A stretch of DNA of 64,000 bases from Prevotella sp. 885 (GCF_002265625.1 NZ_NOVE01000002.1:62001-126000); one strand, 5' to 3'; shown: positions 1 to 10,650, numbered from the stretch's first letter. Numbers and translations are program-made. The notes: a model not told the origin generated them from the sequence alone.

Positions 1-911
1 TCCTGCACTTGTTCTGGCTTGAAATGGCGGTCGCCGCTGATGGTTATCTTTCGCATGAATGCGGGATTGAAGCGGGCGAAGGCTTGCTCGTCTATCTCGC
101 CGGAGCAGACGTAAAGGAGGTTGCCTATTCTTATGCGTTCGCCACGGCGGCATCCTCGCAGCGTGACACGTACGAAGCCGAAGAATCCTGGGGCGAAATC
201 GTACGAGACGGAATGGCTGTCTATGATGTCGAAATAGCGTGGGCGGAGAATAGTGTGAGCGCGTTGAACGTTGTCTGTCAGCGTGTTGTACGAGTGGTGA
301 CTGTAGCCGAAGATGCTCTCCGCTGTCACTCCATTGTCATGTACGGATGCTGACGGATAGCCTTCCGTGGGGACGGCTGGCTGCCAAAGGGCTGTCGCCA
401 TGTCGCCGTATGCAGGGTGGGGGATGTCCTCCGAGGCGTCCATAGTTTCTCCTTCCTCCGTCATCCATCTGCCGGCGTGGCAAGACATCCATCCTTCCTC
501 AGTGCTCCAAGCGAACCGTTCGCCCATAATGTCGCTGCCGAAGAAGCTCACTGCAAGCGAGGCAGCCTCACGGCGAAGCAGCGAAGGGCTGGTCCGGACA
601 GCCACAATGTTGGTGTCGGGGCGCAGGAAACGTGTCACGTCGTAGGTGGAGCAGGACGGCATTCGTCTGTCAGAGGGCGTATAGAGCGCCGTAGAGACGT
701 TCCTGCCGTTGACGTAAAGAACATAACGGCAGTCGGCTGCTATGGTCACAGCGGCGCGATAAGGGCATTCCTTGGCGATGAAAGTGCGTCGGAACCAAAG
801 GCAGTCCGTGCCGTTTGCGCCGCCAGCGGTCATCCAGCGTCCACCGAAGGGTTGCGCTGAGGCTGTGATGGCAGAGAAGACGATGATAAGAAGAAGGAGA
901 ATGCGCTGCAT
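1..911 (-). CDS. Secreted protein with N-terminal jelly-roll, glycosidase-like (partial)
   Basis: An open frame with no stop runs from ATG at 911 off the left edge, so only about 303 N-terminal residues are seen. It opens with a clear signal peptide (MQRILLLLIIVFSAITASAQ). It is followed by a segment of the kind found in the N-terminal beta-sandwich of alpha-L-rhamnosidases and related glycoside hydrolases: 'WFRRTF', then 'ADCRYVLYVNGR', then 'YDVTRFLRPDTNIVAV'. The catalytic part would lie outside the window, so the enzyme class is inferred and uncertain. The product would be periplasmic or surface-exposed. It lies downstream of gyrB on the same strand, with a terminator between them, so it is probably transcribed separately. 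Confidence 0.6.
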   Translation of the reverse strand, partial: MQRILLLLIIVFSAITASAQPFGGRWMTAGGANGTDCLWFRRTFIAKECPYRAAVTIAADCRYVLYVNGRNVSTALYTPSDRRMPSCSTYDVTRFLRPDTNIVAVRTSPSLLRREAASLAVSFFGSDIMGERFAWSTEEGWMSCHAGRWMTEEGETMDASEDIPHPAYGDMATALWQPAVPTEGYPSASVHDNGVTAESIFGYSHHSYNTLTDNVQRAHTILRPRYFDIIDSHSVSYDFAPGFFGFVRVTLRGCRRGERIRIGNLLYVCSGEIDEQAFARFNPAFMRKITISGDRHFKPEQVQ

Positions 912-935
912 TTGTATGAAAGTGTGAAAGCGAAA

Positions 936-982
936 AGGGCTTGCACCGTGAGTCAGCAATAGAGTCACATGGTGCAAGCCCT
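936..982 (-). terminator. Terminator downstream of gyrB
   Basis: A 12-bp perfect stem (AGGGCTTGCACC / GGTGCAAGCCCT) with a further GTGA/TCAC pairing inside lies 22 bp after the gyrB stop. On the minus strand it is followed by CTTTTCGC, a short T-run. Confidence 0.75.
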
Positions 983-1004
983 TGATGTTTGTATGTATTA
1001 ATCT

Positions 1005-2993
<1,989 letters not shown>

Positions 2994-3003
2994 TTATAGA
3001 CTA

Positions 3004-3011
3004 CAAAGGTA
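3004..3011 (-). promoter_or_regulatory. gyrB promoter -7 box
   Basis: TACCTTTG on the minus strand, the classic Bacteroidota -7 element, 26 bp upstream of the gyrB ATG. A weak -33 (TTTC) lies 20 nt further upstream. Confidence 0.7.
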
Positions 3012-3100
3012 CTGATTTTTTGTGATTTTCAGAAATTATAATGTTAATATTTAGCCGTTTTGAATTTCTGTTTGTATGCTGATATTTCAGAAATTATCCA

Positions 3101-3108
3101 TAATTTTG
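3101..3108 (+). promoter_or_regulatory. -7 box abutting the start of the 232-aa secreted protein
   Basis: TAATTTTG fits TAnnTTTG. Transcription would start near 3112, next to the ATG at 3113. The mRNA would be leaderless, or translation would begin at the in-frame ATG at 3125. No good -33 element is visible. Confidence 0.45.
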
Positions 3109-3112
3109 CAGT

Positions 3113-3811
3113 ATGAATAGAAAAATGCTTTCGATTGTTATGTTACAGTTCGTCATGTCGATGCCGGCGGTTGCCGCAGCCGACTATTTCGACGTTGTGC
3201 CGCTGTCGTGCCGCGAGGGTTCGGGCAGCGTCAGGTATGAGGCTTCCGTCGACTTTCCTGTCGGTGGAGGCAGGGAGGTCATGGCTGCTGCAAAGGAATG
3301 GATAGGTGAGATACTTGAGGTGGATGGAACGATGGCTGAGCAGGACGTGAGCGGCATGTCTGCGGACGATTTCGGACGCTTGCTGGGCGCTGTGGCTGCC
3401 GATTTCGTAAAGACGGGTGACGGACACCGTGAGGTAAACATCACGTGGCTCTATGAGGATCCGACGTGCGTAAGCTACGAGGCGGTGGTGACGGATCGTG
3501 ATTCGGTGGCGTGGATCGCCAGTTCGGTTGCTACATTCTCTAAGCGAGACGGCCACAGGATAACGCCGGAGGAGGTGTTCAGCTGCGACGAGAAGCAGAT
3601 AAAGCGCCTTATGTGGCAGTATCGCGGCGACCTGCCGATGGAGGTGTCGTCCCCTGACGCTCTCTATGTAGGCGACGTGGCGTTCATTGACGGATGGGTG
3701 ATAGTGATTGGTCCGGCAAGAGGCACGTCAGGAGCTGAATACAGGCTGCGCTATCCCGAGATAGAAAAATGGCTGATACCGGCAAAAGGAGAAGGCTATC
3801 TGAGCAGATGA
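3113..3811 (+). CDS. Secreted protein, possibly DUF3298/RsiV-like
   Basis: 232 residues with an N-terminal signal peptide ending near 'AVAAA', so it is exported. The C-terminal half ('DSVAWIASSVATFSKRDGHRITPEEVFSC', 'YPEIEKWL') resembles DUF3298/RsiV-type periplasmic domains, where a glycine-rich strand is followed by 'lTpeevF'. This is a family-level impression and no catalytic residues can be named. It lies between gyrB (divergent) and rpsT (convergent) and has its own promoter box. If the -7 box is used, the start at 3113 gives a leaderless message; the second Met (residue 5) is the alternative. Confidence 0.65.
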   Translation: MNRKMLSIVMLQFVMSMPAVAAADYFDVVPLSCREGSGSVRYEASVDFPVGGGREVMAAAKEWIGEILEVDGTMAEQDVSGMSADDFGRLLGAVAADFVKTGDGHREVNITWLYEDPTCVSYEAVVTDRDSVAWIASSVATFSKRDGHRITPEEVFSCDEKQIKRLMWQYRGDLPMEVSSPDALYVGDVAFIDGWVIVIGPARGTSGAEYRLRYPEIEKWLIPAKGEGYLSR

Positions 3812-3928
3812 GGAGAGTTGTGAGTTGAGAGTTGAGAATTGAGAGTTAAGAGTTGTGAGTTGAGAATTGAGAGTTAAAAAGGTAATCATAACTCTCAACT
3901 CTCAATTCTCAACTTAAAAAACTCTCAG
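3812..3928. repeat. GAGAGTTGAGAATT repeat tract with inverted copies
   Basis: Several tandem copies of a GAGAGTTGAGAATTGAGAGTT-like unit are followed by the reverse complement. GTTGAGAATTGAGAGTT pairs perfectly with AACTCTCAATTCTCAAC (17 bp), so the transcript could fold into a long hairpin. The same sequence recurs between sufD and sufS. It has no coding content. Confidence 0.8.
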
Positions 3929-3942
3929 CTTTAAACAAAAAA

Positions 3943-3972
3943 GAGGTCATATTCCTTGCGGAACATGACCTC
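3943..3972 (-). terminator. rpsT terminator
   Basis: Stem GAGGTCAT-TTCC / GGAA-ATGACCTC with a TTGC loop. On the minus strand it is followed by TTTTTTG, 26 bp after the rpsT stop. Confidence 0.85.
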
Positions 3973-3997
3973 AGTATGTTTTTGTCAGCAGACGGGC

Positions 3998-4252
3998 TTA
4001 GGCGAGCTTGCTGATATGCAGGCACAAGCTTGACTTCAAGTTTGCAGCCTTGTTCTTGTGGATGATGTTGGTCTTAGCCAACTTGTCCAGCATCTTCTGA
4101 ACTGAAGGATAGAGCTTTACAGCCTCTTCCTTATCAGTCATTGCGCGCAACTTGCGAACAGCGTTGCGCATAGTCTTTGCATAGTATCTGTTGTGCAAAG
4201 CCTTTGCCTTGTCCTGACGGATTCTCTTTAATGATGATTTGTGATTTGCCAT
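3998..4252 (-). CDS. rpsT: 30S ribosomal protein S20
   Basis: 84 residues, highly basic, with the S20 start '[35 protein letters not shown]' and the conserved C-terminal '[15 protein letters not shown]'. S20 binds 16S rRNA early in small-subunit assembly. The gene lies 30 bp downstream of tRNA-Glu and shares its promoter, so the tRNA and the r-protein mRNA would be cut from one transcript. It ends in its own hairpin. Confidence 0.97.
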   Translation of the reverse strand: MANHKSSLKRIRQDKAKALHNRYYAKTMRNAVRKLRAMTDKEEAVKLYPSVQKMLDKLAKTNIIHKNKAANLKSSLCLHISKLA

Positions 4253-4282
4253 CTTGTTATTTCTTCTTTTTTATTTTTATTG

Positions 4283-4354
4283 TAGTCCCTAGGAGAGTCG
4301 AACTCCTCTTTAGAGAATGAAAATCTCTCGTCCTAACCGATAGACGAAGGGACC
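4283..4354 (-). tRNA. tRNA-Glu (TTC)
   Basis: 72-nt cloverleaf: acceptor GGTCCCT / AGGGACT with A as discriminator, and anticodon stem AGAGA / TCTCT around the loop TTTTCAT, giving anticodon TTC. CCA is not encoded. A TACCTTTG box lies 26 bp upstream. Confidence 0.95.
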
Positions 4355-4379
4355 ATTATTGACCTCAATTTTGCGGATG

Positions 4380-4387
4380 CAAAGGTA
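4380..4387 (-). promoter_or_regulatory. Promoter -7 box for tRNA-Glu-rpsT
   Basis: TACCTTTG followed by GCATCCGCA on the minus strand. The same box and flank (TACCTTTGCATCCGCA) stand before tRNA-Asn at 44979, suggesting a shared stable-RNA promoter. Confidence 0.8.
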
Positions 4388-4451
4388 CGACTTTATTTTA
4401 GGACACACAAATTTTCCTTCAAAATTTTTCGTTAAATCATTCATTTTTCAG

Positions 4452-4459
4452 TAATTTTG
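4452..4459 (+). promoter_or_regulatory. recO promoter -7 box
   Basis: TAATTTTG 28 bp upstream of the recO ATG, divergent from the tRNA-Glu promoter. Confidence 0.6.
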
Positions 4460-4487
4460 CCCTTAAATCGACCAAAATACACTGAAA

Positions 4488-5213
4488 ATGCTCGTAAACA
4501 CTCGCGCCATAGTGCTTAACACGCTGAAATACGGTGAGTCGCAAGTCATCGCTGATTTGCTTACAGAGGAGTATGGAAGACTCTCTTTCATCATCTCCGT
4601 GACACGTTCGAGGCGCTCCGTGCGCAAGACGCCGATGCTGCAGCCGCTGACCATCCTGTCAGTCTGCTTCGACCATCGCCCGCAACGTCGCTTGGGACGC
4701 ATCAAGGAAGCCACCGTGGCTTTCCCTGCCGTGTCGATTCCGTTCGACGCAAGGAAACTCTCGATAGCGCTTTTCATTGCCGAGTTTACGAGTTACGCCA
4801 CGCGGTCAGAGCAGCGCGACGACTGTCTCTACGCTTTCGTGGAGAACAGCATAAGATGGTTGGATGCCTGTCAGGGCGACTTTGCCAACTTCCACATCGT
4901 CTACATGCTACACCTTACGCGCTTCGTGGGCTTCTTCCCCAACCTGTATGACGCACAGGACGATGCCTGTTTCGATATGCGCGGCGGCTGTTTTGTCGAC
5001 AATGCGCCCCCTCACCCCGACTTCCTTCCGCCCCATGAAGCATCAAAGATAAAGCTGCTGATGCGTCTCAGTTATGCCACGATGCACCTCCTGGCTATCT
5101 CCAGACAGGAGCGCGGGCGCATACTGGACGTCATCCTTACCTACTACAGGCTGCACCAGCCCGACTTCCCCGAAATGAAGTCGCTGCCAGTGCTGCGCAC
5201 GCTGTTCGTGTGA
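4488..5213 (+). CDS. recO: DNA repair protein RecO
   Basis: 241 residues. The N-terminal OB-fold begins 'MLVNTRAIVLNTLKYGESQVIADLLTEEYGRLSFI', a standard RecO opening, and is followed by an all-helical domain ending 'LPVLRTLF'. RecO acts with RecR to load RecA on SSB-coated single-stranded DNA in the RecFOR pathway. The Cys cluster found in many RecO proteins is reduced here to 'DACFDMRGGCF', so zinc binding is doubtful. The next gene starts 66 bp downstream. Confidence 0.93.
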   Translation: MLVNTRAIVLNTLKYGESQVIADLLTEEYGRLSFIISVTRSRRSVRKTPMLQPLTILSVCFDHRPQRRLGRIKEATVAFPAVSIPFDARKLSIALFIAEFTSYATRSEQRDDCLYAFVENSIRWLDACQGDFANFHIVYMLHLTRFVGFFPNLYDAQDDACFDMRGGCFVDNAPPHPDFLPPHEASKIKLLMRLSYATMHLLAISRQERGRILDVILTYYRLHQPDFPEMKSLPVLRTLFV

Positions 5214-5279
5214 GGTGCGTATATATACATTAATAATATAAATAAGGAAATAAAAATAAACCTATAACTTATATAGAAA

Positions 5280-6755
5280 ATGAAAACAATCAGAATTGCT
5301 GCTTTGGACATTGCCAACCGTCATCCGCTTGGCTTGAAATGCCAGACCGACTCTACTTACGCCAGATTCGCCACCGAACTTGCCGAACTGCTGGCAAAAC
5401 AGAATATACAGGGATTTGAGGGACGCAACGTCAAGGAACTCGCCATCGTGCTGACGATGTATTACGAGGACGTGCTCTCTGACCTGGGTATGTGGTATTC
5501 GTTCACGGAGCGCATGCACCAGCTCTACGGCCGCTACCTGCCTTTCTTCGACGTGGACGAGAAGCAGTATTATCGCGACGAGCCTAACAACGTGGACATC
5601 CGATTCCTCATCTGGCTCTTCATCTCGCGCACCGAGCCGGGATATATCGTTTCGCCCGACACGCTTGCCGTGGAGTATGCCTCAGAGGTGGTGGGCGAAC
5701 TGATGGACCGTAAGTTCGAGGAGATGCCCGTAAACGAGGAGCTGAAGGAATATTTCGCTCATCCCGCTTTCGAGAACGTCTTCACCATGCAGCGCGACGC
5801 TCAGAAGTGGTTCTTCTTCACCAATTATCTCACCTGCAACGAGCACGCCATTGACATAACCATGCAACAGGGCATGCGCTTCTCACGCAACATGAACTGC
5901 CCGCCGCAGCTGGCGCTGAGAGTGTCGGAGTGTGTGGCTGTATACGAGAACAAGCTGCAGCCGCTGGCTCTGCGTCCGAACGAATGGCTCGGTATGCTGC
6001 TCGACTATAACGGAGCCAAGGAGGAGGCTGCCCGCGTGAAGGAACAGGAATACCTGCCGTTCGACTTCTACAAGATTGTTGAGGCTGAACACGGCAAGGG
6101 ATTCACGCTGGAGACGCTCGAAGGAAAGAAGTTCCACGTAACGGACGAGGACATGGGTATGCCGTCAGACGACTGCTACAGCAGCAAGACCGTCCTCTCG
6201 TTCTTCGTTAAGTATGGCGACCGCTATTATCTCGGCACCGAAAGTTCTTGGGCGCCTGACACGAAAGCCTTCGACGAGGAGCGCAAGTCGCGTGAAGCGC
6301 AGCGCAATCAGAGCAAGGACGAGCGCGAGAATCTCATCGCAGACAACGGCGGATCGCCACTCTTCTATTTCGCCAACGCGGACAAGATGAAGTCGTTCCT
6401 CAAGGATACGGTGAAGATGCCGGCACAGCGAGTGGAGACCTTGCAGCTGCCGAAGGAACAGAACATCACCTTTACGCTCTTTGTCCGTGAGCGCGACCTC
6501 AACATCTGCTTCTATCCCGAGGTGGCTAAGTTTATCAAGGACGATAAGAATCCTTACTACGACGCAGAGTTTGCGAAGACCAATACATTCGCTCAGCTCT
6601 TCGGAATGGACGGCGACATGGTGCGCTATCTCGTTGGCAACGATATGCTGCCCGAGGCTACCATCAACTGTGAGGGCGGCGAAGAGGCAGGAAAGAAGAT
6701 TGTCCATGACAACTTCGACTTCCTCTCAAGAATGATGCAGGGCAACCTCTACTAA
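5280..6755 (+). CDS. Conserved protein of unknown function, 491 aa
   Basis: I do not recognise a named domain. The protein is soluble: no signal peptide and no membrane span. It is acidic and rich in aromatic residues ('KWFFFTNYLTCNEHAID', 'FDFYKIVEAEHGKGF', 'GMDGDMVRYLVGNDMLPEATINCEGGEEAGKK'), with a highly charged stretch near residues 335-360 ('DEERKSREAQRNQSKDEREN'). The full-length frame, host-like codon use and A-rich leader (AAATAAGGAAATAAAAATAA) show that it is a real gene. It may be co-transcribed with recO. Nothing in the sequence fixes a function. Confidence 0.85.
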   Translation: MKTIRIAALDIANRHPLGLKCQTDSTYARFATELAELLAKQNIQGFEGRNVKELAIVLTMYYEDVLSDLGMWYSFTERMHQLYGRYLPFFDVDEKQYYRDEPNNVDIRFLIWLFISRTEPGYIVSPDTLAVEYASEVVGELMDRKFEEMPVNEELKEYFAHPAFENVFTMQRDAQKWFFFTNYLTCNEHAIDITMQQGMRFSRNMNCPPQLALRVSECVAVYENKLQPLALRPNEWLGMLLDYNGAKEEAARVKEQEYLPFDFYKIVEAEHGKGFTLETLEGKKFHVTDEDMGMPSDDCYSSKTVLSFFVKYGDRYYLGTESSWAPDTKAFDEERKSREAQRNQSKDERENLIADNGGSPLFYFANADKMKSFLKDTVKMPAQRVETLQLPKEQNITFTLFVRERDLNICFYPEVAKFIKDDKNPYYDAEFAKTNTFAQLFGMDGDMVRYLVGNDMLPEATINCEGGEEAGKKIVHDNFDFLSRMMQGNLY

Positions 6756-6801
6756 ACCGCAGAACTGATGTAAAATGCTGGTCTTTTAGTTTCTGACGAA
6801 G

Positions 6802-7191
6802 ACAATATTTGCATTCCTGATGCTCAATACTATGAGCTTGGCGCACAACAAAATCTTTGGTGCGAAATTCTCGAGTTTTGAGCGTTTAGAAACAATGTGC
6901 TTATACACAGCGAGTTATACGGATTTCTGGCGAAGCGTTATGAAATCAGACTCGCAAATGAGCCTCTTTTCTCTGCAATAGCGCCACTTTTACACTCCAA
7001 TAGTGCCACTTTTATCATACAATAGTGCCACTTTTACACTCTAATAGTGGCACTATTGTATGATAAAAGTGGCACTATTGTTAAGCATTGGTGCTGTTTG
7101 CACATCATAACACCGTAAAAACAGCAAATCTGACCTCTAGAATCAATTTTTATTTTGTAACAGGATTTTACTGCTTGTACGATATTTGCAT
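6802..7191 (+). repeat. Family 1 structured repeat, copy A (390 bp)
   Basis: One of three 390-bp copies in the window (others at 26287-26676, inverted, and 55985-56374). Both ends carry ATATTTGCAT as direct repeats. The left part is conserved (e.g. GCGCACAACAAAATCTT, GGTGCGAAATTCT). The core holds 22-nt modules based on CAATAGYGCCACTTTTA, in direct and then inverted orientation, which here form a perfect 34-bp stem with a 15-nt loop (6998-7080). The right part holds CACCGTAAAAACAG and CTAGAATCAATTTTTAT. No open frame. It fills most of the 546-bp gap between the 491-aa gene and yqeY. Confidence 0.9.
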
Positions 7192-7201
7192 GGCATAAAA
7201 A

Positions 7202-7244
7202 AACAACCGCGACTTGGTAACATCGTTACCATGCCGCGGTTGTT
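7202..7244 (-). terminator. Terminator of the division/cell-wall operon
   Basis: AACAACCGCG / CGCGGTTGTT outer stem with inner GGTAAC-ATC-GTTACC. On the minus strand it is followed by seven T. It lies 58 bp after the yqeY stop and closes the 16-kb operon. The plus strand also has a T-run, so it may work in both directions. Confidence 0.9.
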
Positions 7245-7301
7245 TTTTCGTTTTAAGTCTGCTATAACGTGGTTATTGCAGCGTTATGTCTGTTTGGTAT
7301 G

Positions 7302-7751
7302 TTATGCAAGCAGTTTCTTCACTATTGCAGAGATGGTCTTGCCGTCAGCCTTGCCAGCCATTTTCTTTGAGGCAGTGCCCATGACGCGTCCCATGTCCTT
7401 CATCGTTGAGGCTCCAGTCTCGGCTATCACCGCCTTGACCACCTCCTCAATCTCAGCCTCTGTGAGAGGTTTCGGTAGATATTCCTCGATGACCTTCGCC
7501 TGAGCCAGCTCCACGTCGGCGAGGTCCTGACGACCTGCTGCGATGAACGTGTCGGCTGTTTCGTGGCCTTGCTTGGCGAGTTTCTGCAATATCTTCATGG
7601 CGTCAGCGTCCTCAAGGGTGTCGTTGGCTCCCGGAGCTGTCTTTGCTTCAAGGAATACTTTCTTGATGTTTCGCAGCGTGTCGAGGCGCACCTTGTCGCG
7701 TGCCTTCATGGCTGCCTTGATGTCTTCGCTTATAGTTTCAAAGAGTGCCAT
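7302..7751 (-). CDS. yqeY: YqeY/GatB-tail domain protein
   Basis: 149 residues, matching the YqeY family throughout: 'KARDKVRLDTLRNIKKVFLEAK' near the start, 'KQGHETADTFIAAGRQDLADVELAQAKVIEEYLPKPLTEAEIE' in the middle and 'DMGRVMGTASKKMAGKADGKTISAIVKKLL' at the end. The fold is that of the tRNA-binding tail of GatB, and the biological role is not settled. It is the last gene of the operon, 58 bp after ftsZ, and is followed by the strong terminator. Confidence 0.93.
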   Translation of the reverse strand: MALFETISEDIKAAMKARDKVRLDTLRNIKKVFLEAKTAPGANDTLEDADAMKILQKLAKQGHETADTFIAAGRQDLADVELAQAKVIEEYLPKPLTEAEIEEVVKAVIAETGASTMKDMGRVMGTASKKMAGKADGKTISAIVKKLLA

Positions 7752-7809
7752 AATAGTGTGTGTGTTTATTGTTTATGTATTGTTGCCTTGTTATCCCTAC
7801 AGCCGTTGC

Positions 7810-9153
7810 TTACTTGAAGGAAATGGTGCCGTGTACGGAGTCGTCCTCCTCCTTCTGTCTTGCCACAGTCTCGTTGTTGCCCTCGTTGATACGGCGGCGA
7901 AGCTCGTTTACCTGCTGCAGCGTGCGCTTGTATGTCGGGGTTGACTCAACGGTGAGGATAACCTCCTCGTTGTCGAGTTCTTCGGGACGGAAGCGATAGA
8001 TGTGGGGACGATGCTTGATGATGGTGCCGCCGTCGTTGCCGGTACCGTAGTAGCGTTCGCGTCGTCCGTCCTTGCGGATGTCTATCTCGGTCTGCTTTTC
8101 CTCTTCCTCCTGAGTGTGTCGTGCGATGTGTGTGTCCATTTCGGGCACGTCCTTGATGCCGAAACCGGTGGCGAGAATAGTTACCTTCACCTTCTTGCCA
8201 AGCTCCGGGTCGAGCGCGATACCCCATTTTATCTCGAAGTCCGAGCCGAACTGTTCCATGAAGTCGTTCACCTCGTTCATCTCCTCCATCATCAAGCCAC
8301 CTTCGTTCTGTGCCTCACCGTTGTTGCTCTGCTTGGCAAAGTTGATGCTGAGCAGAATCTTCTTGGCGTTGAACACGTCGTTGTCGTTGAGAAGCGGTGA
8401 ATTGAGAGCGTCCTCAATGGCTTGCTTCACACGGCCTTCGCCCTCGCCGTAGCCCGTACTCATAATGGCCACGCCACCGTCCTTGAGCACAGTCTTGACG
8501 TCGTTGAAGTCGAGGTTGATAAGACCGTGGTTGGTGATGATCTCTGCGATAGACTTGGCAGCCACGCTGAGCGTGTCGTCAGCCTTCTCGAAGGCGCTGA
8601 GCACGGTGAGGTCAGGATAGATCTTGCGGAGGCGTTCGTTGTTGATGACGAGCAGAGCGTCCACGTTCTTCGCCATCTCCTCCACGCCGTCGAGCGCCTG
8701 GTCTATCTTGCGCTTGCCCTCGAAGCGGAACGGTATGGTGACGATACCTACGGTGAGGATGCCCATCTCCTTCGATACTCGTGCGATGACAGGTGCGGCA
8801 CCCGTTCCGGTTCCGCCACCCATTCCTGCCGTGATGAAAGCCATCTTGGTGCCGTCGTTGAGCATTTCCTTGATGGCGTCGATGCTGTCCTCGGCAGCCT
8901 TACGTGCCTTGGCGGGCTTGTTGCCAGCACCGAGTCCCTCTTCGCCGAGCTGCAGCAGTACGGGCACGCTGGAGTCGCTGAGTGCCTGGTTGTCGGTGTT
9001 GCAGAGAACGAACGAGACGTCGTGAATGCCCTGCTTGTACATGTGGTTGACAGCGTTGCCGCCACCGCCACCTACGCCAATGGCCTTTATGATGGTGTTC
9101 TCTTTTTCTGGTGTTCCGAAGTCCACCATTGTGTTTGTATTGTTGTCTGGCAT
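7810..9153 (-). CDS. ftsZ: Cell division GTPase FtsZ
   Basis: The tubulin-like GTPase that forms the cytokinetic ring. 447 residues. The GTP-binding T-loops are visible: 'GVGGGGGNAVNHM' and the signature 'GMGGGTGTGAAPV'. The catalytic T7 loop region 'INLDFNDVKTVLKDGG' is also present. After the globular part (about residue 330) comes a charged linker ('HTQEEEEKQTEIDIRKDGRRERYY') and a C-terminus ending 'DDSVHGTISFK'. This differs from the proteobacterial FtsA/ZipA-binding tail but is the kind found in Bacteroidota. It follows ftsA by 39 bp in the operon. Confidence 0.98.
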   Translation of the reverse strand: MPDNNTNTMVDFGTPEKENTIIKAIGVGGGGGNAVNHMYKQGIHDVSFVLCNTDNQALSDSSVPVLLQLGEEGLGAGNKPAKARKAAEDSIDAIKEMLNDGTKMAFITAGMGGGTGTGAAPVIARVSKEMGILTVGIVTIPFRFEGKRKIDQALDGVEEMAKNVDALLVINNERLRKIYPDLTVLSAFEKADDTLSVAAKSIAEIITNHGLINLDFNDVKTVLKDGGVAIMSTGYGEGEGRVKQAIEDALNSPLLNDNDVFNAKKILLSINFAKQSNNGEAQNEGGLMMEEMNEVNDFMEQFGSDFEIKWGIALDPELGKKVKVTILATGFGIKDVPEMDTHIARHTQEEEEKQTEIDIRKDGRRERYYGTGNDGGTIIKHRPHIYRFRPEELDNEEVILTVESTPTYKRTLQQVNELRRRINEGNNETVARQKEEDDSVHGTISFK

Positions 9154-9192
9154 GGTAATGTCTCCGTTATGTTATGTAGTGTGTATGTGTCT

Positions 9193-10650
9193 TTAGTTGT
9201 TGTCGTTCTCAGGCTCGACGAGCGACTTGCCGAAGTTGGTGAGCGAGTCTTTCATTCTCTTGAAGAATGACGGCTTCTTCTTGCTTTCCTCCTTCTTCAG
9301 TCTTTCCTCTTCTTCCTGACGTTTTCTCTCCTCTTCCTCAAGGCGCTTTCTCTCCTCTTCCGCCTTGCGTGCAGCCTCTGCTCTCTGTGCAGCCATTGCT
9401 GCAGCGTCGATGGCGGTGCCGGTTGTAGCGGTGGTGGTCTGCGTGGTTGAGGTTGTAGTGGCGGTGTTGAGGTCGTCGCCGAAGAGAGTGTTGCTGAACT
9501 CGCGTCCTGCGCAGTTCATTGTTCCCTTAGAGACGAGGCTGAGAATGGTGTTCATGGTTCCGTCCTCTGCTATGCCGCGTACCGAATCCTTCGAGTTGAT
9601 GTTGATGGCTGTGGTCTTTGCCACGCGTACCTTCTCCATATTGGTGGCGTTACGGAAGGCAGTCTCGATGTTCTTCATGTTGCTGCCGCCGCCGGTAAGC
9701 ACGATGCCGCAGATGAGCTTGTCAGCGTATTCAGCCGGAATGAGGTTGCGCACGTTCTCGATGATTTCGAGTGTACGGGCTTCGATGACGTCAACGAGCT
9801 GCACGCGCTTGATGCTTCGTGTGCTGTCGATGTTGATAACCTCGTTGGGGTCGATAGTTGCGGGGTCGGTGTAAGCCGAACCGTACTTTGTCTTGAGCGC
9901 TTCTGCCTCGTTTTCCTCAAGCTGCAACGACTCGAGGTCCTTTGTGATGTTGTTTCCGCCGAGCGGGATGACAGCTATGTAGCGCAGCTTGTTGCGATAG
10001 TATACGGACATGGTGGTGGTCTCCGCACCGAGGTCGACGAGCACGCAACCGGCACGCTTCTCTGCCTCCGAGAGCACGTTGTCCGCCATTACGAGCGGTG
10101 CTATATACATCTCCGCAATGGTGATGCCTGCGTTCTCCAGACTCTTGTTGAGGTTGCGGTAGAATGAGCGGCGCCATACGATGTTGAGGAAGTTGCCTTC
10201 GAGGTGCTTGGCCTGGATGCCCACGGGATCGTCCTGATACTGCGAGTCAACCTTATATTCCTCTGTTACGGCGTCTTGTATCTCGTATTCGGGGTAGGTC
10301 ATGTTGCGGTTGTTGTCCATCAGCTCGTTCACCATATCCTGAGATATGATGGCGTCGATGGGCAGATCCTTTATTACGGAGTTGTTGATGCTATGTATGC
10401 TCTGTCCGCCTATGCCTACGTATACTTGTGTTATGTCAGTTTGTAGTGTATTCTTGAGTTTGGAGATGATATTGCTGAGTCCTTGTGCTGTCTTGTCGAT
10501 GTTGTAGACAACACCTTTGCGTATGTACGAGGTGGAGTCTTCTTTGGCAACAGCAAGGATAGTCATGCTGCCATCGGGGTTTTTCCTCCCTGCAATTCCG
10601 GTCATCTTCGACGACCCTAGCTCAATAGCTACTATAAATTCCTTTGCCAT
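9193..10650 (-). CDS. ftsA: Cell division protein FtsA
   Basis: Actin-fold ATPase that anchors FtsZ to the membrane and recruits the divisome. 485 residues, about 65 longer than E. coli FtsA. 'IELGSSKMTGIAGRKNPDG' is the phosphate-1 motif, 'CVLVDLGAETTTMSVYYR' phosphate-2 and 'GIVLTGGGSNMKNI' the adenosine motif. The extra length is C-terminal: a Thr/Ala linker, a strongly charged helix ('RAEAARKAEEERKRLEEEERKRQEEE') and a basic amphipathic end ('KPSFFKRMKDSLTNFGKSL') suited to membrane binding. Confidence 0.97.
   Translation of the reverse strand: MAKEFIVAIELGSSKMTGIAGRKNPDGSMTILAVAKEDSTSYIRKGVVYNIDKTAQGLSNIISKLKNTLQTDITQVYVGIGGQSIHSINNSVIKDLPIDAIISQDMVNELMDNNRNMTYPEYEIQDAVTEEYKVDSQYQDDPVGIQAKHLEGNFLNIVWRRSFYRNLNKSLENAGITIAEMYIAPLVMADNVLSEAEKRAGCVLVDLGAETTTMSVYYRNKLRYIAVIPLGGNNITKDLESLQLEENEAEALKTKYGSAYTDPATIDPNEVINIDSTRSIKRVQLVDVIEARTLEIIENVRNLIPAEYADKLICGIVLTGGGSNMKNIETAFRNATNMEKVRVAKTTAININSKDSVRGIAEDGTMNTILSLVSKGTMNCAGREFSNTLFGDDLNTATTTSTTQTTTATTGTAIDAAAMAAQRAEAARKAEEERKRLEEEERKRQEEEERLKKEESKKKPSFFKRMKDSLTNFGKSLVEPENDNN

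Noticed and set aside
6978..7080. CRISPR-like array of 22-nt units
   Set aside because: Units are contiguous with no unique spacers, occur in both orientations and fold into one hairpin. No cas genes nearby.
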